Assembly: GCA_938006875.1 (NCBI GenBank)
Contig: CALLMJ010000022.1
Coordinates: 1-45,145 of the forward strand
Reading direction: 5' to 3'
Source of the DNA: an uncultured Bacteroidia bacterium
GTDB taxonomy: Bacteria; Bacteroidota; Bacteroidia; J057; CALLMJ01
Length of the DNA: 45,145 bases
The position numbers and the translations under genes are program-made. Positions 7,712 through 15,504 of this stretch are shown here, in pieces. The notes beneath the pieces were generated by a model, which saw only the letters and a program-made list of their open reading frames with translations, was not told the DNA's origin and did no database searches. Positions within the stretch are counted from its first letter, which is position 1. Each line of letters starts with the position of its first letter.

Positions 7712-9067
7712 TTACAAAGTTGTAATATTTTTACCTTGATAAACTTCTAAAATTTTTAAACGTAACCAAAACTCGTATTTTGCTTGAATTAAATCCGATT
7801 CTGCTTTATATTTTGAGCCGAAGGTCTCATAAAAAGTATAAAAATCTACACTACCAGCGTTGTAACGTTGTTCCGCAAATTCATAAGCCGCTGACAAAGC
7901 TTTTAGTTGTTCTTGTACTGCATAATAACGATTTTGTGCATTTATAGCATCTAAATAAGCCTGTTGAACTTGTTTAGTTATAGTATTTTTCGTACTTTCT
8001 ACTTCAATTTCGGCATTTTTGATATTTAATTCCGCTATTTTATAGGCTCTAATGTTCTGCCAACGAGAAAATATAGGTATATTCAAGGTTAAACCTACAT
8101 TTTGATTAAAATTATCTTCAACTTGCTCAAAATAAGAAGTTCTTTTTCTTCCTAAAAAACGAAAGGTTAAAGGGTCAAATTCTGCAATACCACCGTTAGA
8201 AGAATAAGAAGAACCTAATCCGCCGTTCATACTTATGCTAGGTAAACGGTTAGCAAAACTTAATTTTTTAGCAAATTTATTAGCTTCTAATCTCATATTA
8301 ACTTGTTTCATTTCAGGTAAATTTTGGATAGCTTTTTGAACTAACTCTTCTAAATTGGGTAATTTTTGATTCATATCCAATTCAGGAAGTGGAGGAAAAA
8401 TAAATTCACCATCAATGTTATTTTCTTCAATTAATTGAAGCAGAGTTAATTTATCTTTTTTTAGTTGATTTTGTAAATTAACAATATTTAGTTTTTCATT
8501 AGCAATTTGGGCATTCAAATTTAAGACTTCATTAGAGTTTCTTAAACCAGCATCTACTAATGCAGTCATTTTTTCTAATTGTTTATTTAAAGATTCTAAG
8601 CGTTTTTCTGCTACTTTTAAATTCTCTGAATCAAAAATGATTAATAAATAAGTTCCAAAAACATTCATTAGAACTGTATTCTTGGTAACTTCAATGGCTT
8701 GTTCAGATGCTGCATAATTATAAAATTGTTGTTTTCTGGTGTAATGATTAGCAAAACCCGAAAAAATCGTCCAAAATAGATTGATACGAGGAGTAGAAAA
8801 TGTGGAAGATCGTTGAATTCTTTGGAAAGTGATTTGGTCAAATGAAGTACCAAACGTTCTTGTCCAATTTAAAGAACTATTTAAATCAGGAAGGTAATTA
8901 TATTTAGTTTGGTCAAAATTTACTTTGGCAATATCTTTAGTAACCTGCGCCTGTTGAATTTGTAAATTTCTTTCTAATGCTAATTGAATACATTGTTCTA
9001 AAGTTAATACTTTTTGAGCATTTAAAGAAAAATTGACCCAAAGAAAAACCGATAATAATCGTAACAT
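7712..9067 (-). CDS. TolC-family outer-membrane efflux protein
   Basis: This 451-residue protein is an outer-membrane channel subunit for tripartite efflux. From ATG 9067 it starts MLRLLSVFLWVNFSLNAQ, a clean signal peptide; the frame extends to a TTG at 9085 but this adds only six residues ahead of the signal. The mature protein opens with VLTLEQCIQLALERN, the standard TolC-family start, and shows the two internally repeated helical hairpins with heptad-like Gln, Asn and Ala patterns. It is upstream of the adaptor gene with a 5-base gap, forming an efflux pair without an inner-membrane component. Confidence 0.9.
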   Translation of the reverse strand: MLRLLSVFLWVNFSLNAQKVLTLEQCIQLALERNLQIQQAQVTKDIAKVNFDQTKYNYLPDLNSSLNWTRTFGTSFDQITFQRIQRSSTFSTPRINLFWTIFSGFANHYTRKQQFYNYAASEQAIEVTKNTVLMNVFGTYLLIIFDSENLKVAEKRLESLNKQLEKMTALVDAGLRNSNEVLNLNAQIANEKLNIVNLQNQLKKDKLTLLQLIEENNIDGEFIFPPLPELDMNQKLPNLEELVQKAIQNLPEMKQVNMRLEANKFAKKLSFANRLPSISMNGGLGSSYSSNGGIAEFDPLTFRFLGRKRTSYFEQVEDNFNQNVGLTLNIPIFSRWQNIRAYKIAELNIKNAEIEVESTKNTITKQVQQAYLDAINAQNRYYAVQEQLKALSAAYEFAEQRYNAGSVDFYTFYETFGSKYKAESDLIQAKYEFWLRLKILEVYQGKNITTL

Positions 9068-9118
9068 TTTCACAAAACAAGACAATAAAGTACAAAGTTC
9101 AATGAAATTCCTTCTTCA

Positions 9119-9126
9119 CAAAATTA
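9119..9126 (-). promoter_or_regulatory. Possible -7 box for the efflux pair
   Basis: The minus strand reads TAATTTTG, a consensus match, 51 bases before ATG 9067. The distance is longer than for other genes here, so this is one of the less certain boxes. Confidence 0.35.
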
Positions 9127-9269
9127 AAATGTTAGGAACGGAATAATAAAGATTTGAAAAGAAAAATGAATAGAAATATTTGGATTTCAAACTAAAATTA
9201 ACCTTGAGGAGATACTAATTTTGATTATTCAAATCCCTGAGGAATAACTTAAAAAATATTAGTAAATCG

Positions 9270-10409
9270 TTATGCTATTACTTTCAATAAACTTTTTACA
9301 GCCATGGCTTTTTCTATGGCTTTAATCAAAGAAGAATCCGTTACAGTAATATGACCCATTTTACGATAGGGTTTTGTTATGAGTTTACCATACAAATGTA
9401 AATAAACACCTTCTTGTTTTAAAACTTCATCAAGTCCTTGATAAACAGCTGTTCCCGTAAATCCTTGTTCACCTAAAACATTAATCATCACTGAAGGAGA
9501 TAAAATTTTGGTTGAGCCTAAAGGCAATCCCGAAATTGCTCTTAACAACATTTCAAATTGAGAACAATCATTGGCTTCCATGCTTTGGTGACCGGAATTG
9601 TGAGGTCTTGGGGCAATTTCATTGATATATAAATTTTCATTTTGGTCTAAGAAAAATTCTACTGCCATGATGCCCACTAAATTTAAAGTTTTTGCTAAAT
9701 GAATACCAATTTCTTCGGCTTGTTTAGCTATATTTTCTGTAATGGCTGCAGGCGAAATTAAGTAATCAACTAAATGATGCTCGGGATGGAAAACTGTTTC
9801 TACAGCAGGATAAACCGCAATTTCATCAAAAATATTTCTTGCAACGATTACGGCTAATTCTTTTTTACAAGCAATTTTCTTTTCTAAAACTGAGGGTTCT
9901 TTAAAAATCTTTGTAACATCAGAAGGTAAATTTTCTAATTTGATAACTCCTCTACCGTCATACCCTCCTTTCCTTAATTTTAAAAATGCTGGTAAAAAAT
10001 CTTGATGTGTTTTAATTTCCTCTTGAGGATTTCCTAATAGTTCAAAAGGAGCCGTTGGATAACCTTGATTTTGAAAAAACTTTTTTTGTACTCCCTTATC
10101 TTGAACCATCTGAACAATTTCTGGTTGAGGATATACTTTTACTCCCCTATCTTGTAACTCAAATAAAGCATCAACGTTAACATGTTCAATTTCAATAGTT
10201 AAAACATCAACTTTTTTTCCAAAATATACCACAGCATCATAATCTTGAAAATTCTCATTTAAAAATTCATGACATATTTTACTACAAGGTGCATTAGGGT
10301 CAGGATCCATTACATGAGTAATGATATTAAAATCAATACAAGATTGAATTAACATTCTTCCTAATTGCCCACCACCTAAAATTCCAATTTTATAATTTTT
10401 TTTATACAT
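9270..10409 (-). CDS. purK: N5-carboxyaminoimidazole ribonucleotide synthase
   Basis: PurK is an ATP-grasp enzyme of purine synthesis that carboxylates AIR to N5-CAIR using ATP and bicarbonate. The 379-residue protein shows the family opening ILGGGQLGRML, the ATP-grasp stretch LRKGGYDGRGV, and the metal and product region NEIAPRPHNSGHQSMEA. The length is normal. Its start overlaps the end of the upstream adenylating enzyme by 8 bases, so the two are likely translationally coupled, an unusual partner since purK usually sits with purE. No purE is in the window. Confidence 0.95.
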   Translation of the reverse strand: MYKKNYKIGILGGGQLGRMLIQSCIDFNIITHVMDPDPNAPCSKICHEFLNENFQDYDAVVYFGKKVDVLTIEIEHVNVDALFELQDRGVKVYPQPEIVQMVQDKGVQKKFFQNQGYPTAPFELLGNPQEEIKTHQDFLPAFLKLRKGGYDGRGVIKLENLPSDVTKIFKEPSVLEKKIACKKELAVIVARNIFDEIAVYPAVETVFHPEHHLVDYLISPAAITENIAKQAEEIGIHLAKTLNLVGIMAVEFFLDQNENLYINEIAPRPHNSGHQSMEANDCSQFEMLLRAISGLPLGSTKILSPSVMINVLGEQGFTGTAVYQGLDEVLKQEGVYLHLYGKLITKPYRKMGHITVTDSSLIKAIEKAMAVKSLLKVIA

Positions 10410-11841
10410 AAGTTTTTGCGATTTCCATTAATTGTTTTCTATCTAATTTACCACTTAAATTGACGGGAAAATGTTCTATTTCATGAATTTGTTTGGGTAA
10501 CATATAAGGTGGTAAATATTTTTCAAAATGTTTTTGAAGCGTAATTTTATCCGTTCCTTTTTTTACAAAATAATGTAAACTAAATGAATTTTGAGCATTT
10601 AAAACGGCTACTGCTACGCTTTCCTCTTTTAATAATTCATAAGCTACTTTTTCTATTTCCGATAACTCTACCCGATAACCATCAATTTTAACCTGAAAAT
10701 CTTTCCTTTCAATATACAAAAAATTTTCATTTTCATTGATTTTACAAATATCACCTGTTTTATAATGAAAAGTTCCGTCTTTTTCAAAAAAAACCTCTTG
10801 AGATTTTTGAGGATTATTCCAATAACCTGATGTAACTTGCCCTCCGGAAATAATCAACTCTTCATTTAATAAATACAAATAAGTATGAGGTAAGGGTTTC
10901 CCAATAGGTACAATATCATTCCAACATTCTTGTTCTGTTTTATCTGAAATGGGATAGTAACTTACAAAAATCGTTGCTTCTGTGGGTCCGTAAACATTTT
11001 CAATATAAGCATTAGGAATACATGGTTTCCATTCTTTCAAAACGTTCCATTTCAAAGGCTCTCCACAAAAAAGGTTATAGCGTAATTGCGGCAAGTGAAT
11101 TTCGTCAAAATAAGGTTTTAGATAATTCAATACAGAAGGAACCATCAATGCAATGGTAACATTTTGTTCTTCTAGAACTTGTGCAATATTAAAAGCGGCT
11201 ATCCCTTCATTAGGAAGTAAATGAGTAGAAGCACCAAAACATAATGGAAAAAATGTACTAAAAACCGATAAATCAAACGTAAATTCAAACATTTGTAAAA
11301 ACTTATCCTTTTCAGAAAAGTTTACGGGATGATGTAAAATCATAGCATCTACAAAGGTTGCTAATTGAGTATGATAAATAGGAACTCCTTTGGGTTTGCC
11401 TGTTGAACCTGAAGTAAACAATAAATATGCAGGGTTTTTTAAATCTAAAGGAATAGAAATCTGAATTTCTTCAAAAGTTTTTAGATTTTTCCAATGAATT
11501 AAGGTGTTACTATGCACAATCGTTTGATTTTGAGGGTCAATAACCGTTTGGGCTTGACAATCTTTTAAAATAAATTGAACTCTTTCAGTAGGATAAGTGG
11601 GGTGTATCGGTACATAACCTTTTCCTGCAATCCAACAACCTAACAAAGCGGGCAATAAATCCACACATTTATAAACTTTCACAGCAACCCATTGAGAATT
11701 ATCGTTTTTTAAAGAATGTGCAATTTCAATCGCTTGATTCCAGATTTGTTGATATGATAAAAATCTTTCATTTTGTTGAATAGCAATATTTTGAGGATAA
11801 TTTTCTACTGATTGTTGGATATACTCTAAAATGGGTTTCAT
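10402..11841 (-). CDS. Stand-alone amino-acid-type adenylating enzyme (DltA/NRPS A-domain-like)
   Basis: This 479-residue protein of the ANL superfamily consists of an adenylation domain only. It shows the A3 loop LLFTSGSTGKPKG (140-152), the A4 motif FTFDLSVF with Asp190 (the residue that normally binds the substrate amino group), the A5 motif ENVYGPTEATI, and the A10 lysine in NLSGKLDRKQ at the C-terminus. The intact FDLS and A10 motifs suggest an active enzyme for an amino acid; DltA (D-alanine carrier-protein ligase) is the nearest well-known type. There is no carrier protein, condensation domain or dltBCD gene nearby, and its only operon partner is purK. The substrate and acceptor are therefore unknown. 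Confidence 0.85.
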   Translation of the reverse strand: MKPILEYIQQSVENYPQNIAIQQNERFLSYQQIWNQAIEIAHSLKNDNSQWVAVKVYKCVDLLPALLGCWIAGKGYVPIHPTYPTERVQFILKDCQAQTVIDPQNQTIVHSNTLIHWKNLKTFEEIQISIPLDLKNPAYLLFTSGSTGKPKGVPIYHTQLATFVDAMILHHPVNFSEKDKFLQMFEFTFDLSVFSTFFPLCFGASTHLLPNEGIAAFNIAQVLEEQNVTIALMVPSVLNYLKPYFDEIHLPQLRYNLFCGEPLKWNVLKEWKPCIPNAYIENVYGPTEATIFVSYYPISDKTEQECWNDIVPIGKPLPHTYLYLLNEELIISGGQVTSGYWNNPQKSQEVFFEKDGTFHYKTGDICKINENENFLYIERKDFQVKIDGYRVELSEIEKVAYELLKEESVAVAVLNAQNSFSLHYFVKKGTDKITLQKHFEKYLPPYMLPKQIHEIEHFPVNLSGKLDRKQLMEIAKTYV

Positions 11842-11860
11842 TTAAGCCGTTTTTGAACTG

Positions 11861-11868
11861 CAAAAATA
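11861..11868 (-). promoter_or_regulatory. -7 box for the adenylating enzyme and purK
   Basis: The minus strand reads TATTTTTG, 19 bases before ATG 11841. This gives a short but normal leader. Confidence 0.5.
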
Positions 11869-11951
11869 ATGAATTTTTAGGCTTTTTCTTTTTTAACTTG
11901 CATAACAGAATAAAAATTTCTTAATATTGCATCAATAAACTTAAACCGAAA

Positions 11952-13217
11952 ATGGCACACGAAATTTTAAAAAGGTACTTACGTTCAGGACAAAGAATTT
12001 TTGTTCATGGCGTTGCAGCAAATCCCAGATATTTAGGTTCTGTACTCAATGAAGTCATTTTAGAACAAGACTTGAAAAATATAGATATAATTACTTTATG
12101 CCCGTTTGGAGAAGTTGCTTACAATCAAGCGGCTATGAATGGAAATGTATTTATCAATTCATTATTTGTCTCGGAACCTATTCGTAAAACGATTCAATCA
12201 GGTCATGGTTCTTATGTACCTGTTTTTTTAAGTGAAATACCTGAACTTTTTTCTTTTGGTATTTTACCATTAGATTTAGCCATTTTCCAAGTTTCACCTC
12301 CTGATGATCATGGATATTGTACGCTAGGCGTTTCGGTAGATATAGCATTAACTGCCTTAAAAATGGCAAAAGTTTGTATAGCTCAAATTAATCCAAGAAT
12401 GCCCAGAACCCATGGTGATGGTTTTGTACATATTTCCAAATTTGATGCAACCATTGAATTCCAAGAAGAATTACCTGAAATTTTATCTTCAGAACCAACC
12501 GATATAGAAAAAAAAATTGGAGAATATTGTGCTAGTTTAGTGGAAGATGGGGCTACTTTACAAATGGGAATTGGCGGCATTCCTAATGCGGCTTTAGCTT
12601 GTTTGCATAATCATAAAAATTTAGGCATCCATACTGAGATGTTTTCCGATGGGGTTATTTCTTTAGTTGAAGAAGGAGTGGTTAATGGAATTTACAAAAA
12701 TAAGCATCCTCAAAAAGTTGTAGCAGGTTTTGTGATTGGTTCTAGAAAAGTTTATGATTTTATAGATGATAATCCCTCAGTAGTTCTATTGGATTCCAAT
12801 TATGTAAATGATGATGCTGTAATTAGGTCTAATCCCAAAGTAGTTGCCATAAACTCAGCTATAGAAATTGATTTATTAGGGCAAGTTGCGGCTGATACTA
12901 TTGGCATGAAACAATTTTCAGGCATTGGAGGTCAAATGGATTTTATTAGAGGGGCTTCCTTATCTCCCGGCGGAAAACCTATTATTGCTTTACCTTCTAC
13001 CACCAACAAAGGAGTTTCTCGAATTGTACCCTTCTTAAATCAAGGAGCTTCCGTAACCACTACGCGTGCACACGTCCATTACGTTGTTACAGAATATGGA
13101 ATTGCTCAATTATTTGGAAAAAATATCCAGCAACGTATGAAAGCTTTAATAGAAATTGCTCACCCAGACCATAGAGAAACCCTAGAAAAAGCTGCTTTTG
13201 AAAGATTAAAAGGCTAA
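11952..13217 (+). CDS. Acetyl-CoA hydrolase/transferase family (family I CoA-transferase)
   Basis: This 421-residue cytoplasmic enzyme moves CoA between carboxylic acids through a glutamyl-CoA thioester. The likely catalytic residue is E229 in GIHTEMFSDG, matching the position in 4-hydroxybutyrate CoA-transferase-type enzymes. GIGGIPNAA (206-214) and the C-terminal SGIGGQMDFIRGA are the other family signatures. The length matches bacterial 4-hydroxybutyrate or acetate CoA-transferases; the exact acyl donor is not readable. It may work with the acetyl-CoA synthetase upstream in acetate handling, but they are far apart. A weak box (TAATATTG, 11922-11929) lies ahead of the start. It is followed by the trp leader. 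Confidence 0.88.
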   Translation: MAHEILKRYLRSGQRIFVHGVAANPRYLGSVLNEVILEQDLKNIDIITLCPFGEVAYNQAAMNGNVFINSLFVSEPIRKTIQSGHGSYVPVFLSEIPELFSFGILPLDLAIFQVSPPDDHGYCTLGVSVDIALTALKMAKVCIAQINPRMPRTHGDGFVHISKFDATIEFQEELPEILSSEPTDIEKKIGEYCASLVEDGATLQMGIGGIPNAALACLHNHKNLGIHTEMFSDGVISLVEEGVVNGIYKNKHPQKVVAGFVIGSRKVYDFIDDNPSVVLLDSNYVNDDAVIRSNPKVVAINSAIEIDLLGQVAADTIGMKQFSGIGGQMDFIRGASLSPGGKPIIALPSTTNKGVSRIVPFLNQGASVTTTRAHVHYVVTEYGIAQLFGKNIQQRMKALIEIAHPDHRETLEKAAFERLKG

Positions 13218-13368
13218 ATTCTTTGAGTGTTTTTATTTGAAATCCTTATTTCATAAAAATATTACAATTATTTTTGCGTCTTTTATTACCAAAATGAAAT
13301 TTTATAATTGATTATCAACTATTTACATAAAATTTTAAAAAAAATTTTTTACATTTAAAAAAACTCAC
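13218..13368. other. Gap upstream of the trp promoter
   Basis: Together with the leader region this makes a 318-base stretch without an ordinary gene. This first half is AT-rich with poly-A and poly-T runs and no credible open frame. It may carry the terminator of the CoA-transferase gene and the upstream part of the trp promoter, though I see no clear -33 TTTG element at the usual distance. Confidence 0.5.
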
Positions 13369-13376
13369 TAATTTTG
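13369..13376 (+). promoter_or_regulatory. -7 box of the trp operon
   Basis: TAATTTTG matches TAnnTTTG. It ends 5 bases before the leader-peptide ATG, so transcription should begin at or within a few bases of that ATG and the leader peptide would be translated from an essentially leaderless RNA. Confidence 0.6.
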
Positions 13377-13381
13377 CAACC

Positions 13382-13447
13382 ATGATAAAAAATTCGTTAG
13401 TATTAACTGCATGGTGGTGGCATTTCAACGACTACGACAGTAGGTAA
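13382..13447 (+). CDS. trpL: trp operon leader peptide (21 residues, three tandem Trp)
   Basis: The frame reads MIKNSLVLTAWWWHFNDYDS followed by R and a TAA stop. Codons 11-13 (13412-13420) are three successive TGG codons, far beyond chance for a 21-residue peptide just upstream of trpE. There is no Shine-Dalgarno sequence, as expected in this phylum. The last codons and the stop overlap ACAGTAGG (13437-13444), the 5' arm of the antiterminator. A ribosome that finishes translation would cover this arm, while one stalled at the Trp codons would leave it free. This is the sensor of a classical translation-coupled attenuator. Confidence 0.92.
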   Translation: MIKNSLVLTAWWWHFNDYDSR

Positions 13448-13494
13448 TGTCATTGCTATTAGTTTTTATTACCAAATTTTAACGTGCCTACTGT
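13437..13494 (+). promoter_or_regulatory. trp attenuator: antiterminator hairpin
   Basis: ACAGTAGG at 13437-13444 is perfectly complementary to CCTACTGT at 13487-13494, an 8-base stem with about 42 bases between the arms. The 3' arm is also the 5' arm of the terminator, so the two structures exclude each other. A weaker competing pairing, GGTAAT (13443-13448) with ATTACC (13468-13473), could act as a pause hairpin and takes two bases of the first arm. Stalling at the Trp codons frees the first arm and favours read-through. Confidence 0.85.
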
Positions 13495-13512
13495 TTTACA
13501 GTAGGTTTTTTT
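13486..13512 (+). terminator. trp attenuator: intrinsic terminator
   Basis: CCTACTGT, a TTT loop and ACAGTAGG form a perfect 8-base-pair hairpin, followed at once by seven T residues (13506-13512). It is 23 bases upstream of trpE. Completion of the leader peptide when Trp is plentiful should let it form and stop transcription. Confidence 0.9.
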
Positions 13513-13535
13513 ATTTTAAAAAAATTGATAAATTT

Positions 13536-14930
13536 ATGAAAAAAGAAAGTTATAAAGTTCACGTAGCCAAAATATTAGGAGATGAAATTACACCCGTAGA
13601 AGCTTACCAAAAAATACGGGCATTGTATCCAGTTAGTTTCCTTTTAGAAAGTTCTGATTACAAATCCAAAGAAAATAGTTTTTCTTATATCGTTTTTGAA
13701 CCGATTGGAAACTTAAAAGTTTTTACAAATAGTTATCAGTTTCGGTTGGGTAAAGAAATCCATAAATCCGAATACAATGGTTCTATACCCTTATCGGAAT
13801 TAATCCAAATCTTTTTAAATATTTTTGAAGTAGAAACAGAGAATCAAAAAGATTTTATTTTAAGTGGAATTTTTGGTTATATTGCCTACGATTCAATTCC
13901 TTTTTTTGAAAAAATTCAGATAGAACAAGATAAGCGTTTTCCACTTGTAAGTTATTATTTTTTCAAAAACCTTTTAATTTTTGACCATTTCCATAACCAA
14001 ATTTTTTTAGTAGAACATTTACAAGCCCATCAAACCTCACAAAAAAACAAGTTATTGAGGATTTTAGCACAAATGAGAAAACAATCGTTTGCATTTCAAT
14101 TAATTGGAAACGAAACTTCTAACTTTACTGATGATAAGTTTTTAGATGCTATTCACCAAGTTCAACACCATTGTAAAATGGGTAATGTATTTCAATTAGT
14201 ATTATCAAGGCAATTTTACCAATCCTATCAAGGTGATGATTTTCAAGTATATAGAGCTTTACGTTCTATTAACCCTTCTCCTTATTTATTTTATTTTGAT
14301 TTTGGAAATTTTAAATTGATGGGTTCTTCACCAGAAGCTCAAATTCGTGTAAAAAATAATATTGCCGCTACTTTTCCTATTGCAGGTACTTATCCTAGAA
14401 ATCATACTAATTTAACAGAACTTTCACAAAAATTATTAGCTGATATTAAAGAAAATGCAGAACATAACATGTTAGTAGATTTAGCAAGAAATGATTTGTC
14501 CAAACATGCAAAAAATATAACCGTTGAAAAACTAAAAGAAGTAGAAGTGTATTCTCATGTCATTCATTTGGTTTCTAAAATTCAAGCTGAACTAAATGAT
14601 TATCAAGACACTACCAAAGTATTATTAGATACTATACCTGCTGGTACTTTAAGTGGAGCACCTAAATATAAAGCGATGCAAATTATCAATGAATTAGAAA
14701 AACAGCCCAGAGGGCTTTATGGTGGTGCAGTGGGTTATATCGGTTTTAACGGAAATATTAATCATGCTATTTGCATACGTTCTTTTTTAGCCTATCAAAA
14801 TGTTTTACAATACCAAGCAGGCTGTGGTGTAGTTTATCTCTCCAAACCTGAAAATGAATTGAATGAAGTTTATCATAAAATATCTGCATTAAGAAAATCA
14901 TTACAAATTGCTCATGCTTATGAATACTAA
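13536..14930 (+). CDS. trpE: Anthranilate synthase component I
   Basis: TrpE converts chorismate and ammonia (delivered by TrpG) to anthranilate, the first committed step of Trp synthesis. The protein is 464 residues. The N-terminal LLESS motif at 36-40 is the Trp feedback-inhibition site found in TrpE but not in PabB, which argues for the Trp pathway. Catalytic signatures are present: MGSSPEAQ, FPIAGTYPRN, DLARNDLSK, and GTLSGAPKYKAMQII. It is the first structural gene after the attenuator and overlaps trpG by 11 bases. The enzyme is therefore probably controlled twice: by attenuation and by Trp binding. Confidence 0.96.
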   Translation: MKKESYKVHVAKILGDEITPVEAYQKIRALYPVSFLLESSDYKSKENSFSYIVFEPIGNLKVFTNSYQFRLGKEIHKSEYNGSIPLSELIQIFLNIFEVETENQKDFILSGIFGYIAYDSIPFFEKIQIEQDKRFPLVSYYFFKNLLIFDHFHNQIFLVEHLQAHQTSQKNKLLRILAQMRKQSFAFQLIGNETSNFTDDKFLDAIHQVQHHCKMGNVFQLVLSRQFYQSYQGDDFQVYRALRSINPSPYLFYFDFGNFKLMGSSPEAQIRVKNNIAATFPIAGTYPRNHTNLTELSQKLLADIKENAEHNMLVDLARNDLSKHAKNITVEKLKEVEVYSHVIHLVSKIQAELNDYQDTTKVLLDTIPAGTLSGAPKYKAMQIINELEKQPRGLYGGAVGYIGFNGNINHAICIRSFLAYQNVLQYQAGCGVVYLSKPENELNEVYHKISALRKSLQIAHAYEY

Positions 14931-15504
14931 AATTATCGTTATTGATAACTATGACTCGTTTACCTATAATTTAGTAAACTTACTCTACGAAGTCGGTGCA
15001 ACAGATTTAGAAGTAAAAAGAAATGATGAAATTTCCTTAGAATATATCCAAAATTTTGATAAAATTCTTATATCACCGGGTCCTGGATTGCCTCATGAAG
15101 CGGGTTTTACCATTCCTATAATTCAAACTTATAGTTCAACCAAAAGTATTTTGGGAGTATGTCTAGGACACCAATCTATTGGTGAGGCTTTTCATTCTCA
15201 TTTAAAAAATTTAGATTACCCTTTACATGGTGTAAGTTCTAAAATTAAAATCTTACAACAAGATTATTTGTTTCATCAATGCCCAAAAGAATTCCTGATT
15301 GGTCATTATCATTCTTGGGTGATAGGAGAATTAAGCGAAGAATTAGAACTTTTAGCAGTAGATGAAAAAGGAAATAATATGGCTATTCGTCATAAGTATT
15401 TGGATATTAGAGGATTACAATTTCATCCTGAATCTATATTAACAGAATACGGGTATCAAATCATTTACAATTGGGTTCATCATCAAAAAGAACAATCATT
15501 ATGA
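14920..15504 (+). CDS. trpG: Anthranilate synthase glutamine amidotransferase component
   Basis: This class I glutamine amidotransferase supplies ammonia to TrpE. The protein is 194 residues from ATG 14920 (MNTKIIVIDNYDSFTYNLV), the standard family opening; ATG 14914 and TTG 14908 are possible but add non-homologous residues. The catalytic Cys is C81 in GVCLGHQSIGEAF, and the His/Glu pair is in QFHPESIL. SPGPGLP is the oxyanion-strand motif. Its start lies inside the end of trpE and its stop overlaps the trpD start as ATGA, so the three are translationally coupled. It could also serve p-aminobenzoate synthase, as many TrpG proteins do. Confidence 0.95.
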   Translation: MNTKIIVIDNYDSFTYNLVNLLYEVGATDLEVKRNDEISLEYIQNFDKILISPGPGLPHEAGFTIPIIQTYSSTKSILGVCLGHQSIGEAFHSHLKNLDYPLHGVSSKIKILQQDYLFHQCPKEFLIGHYHSWVIGELSEELELLAVDEKGNNMAIRHKYLDIRGLQFHPESILTEYGYQIIYNWVHHQKEQSL

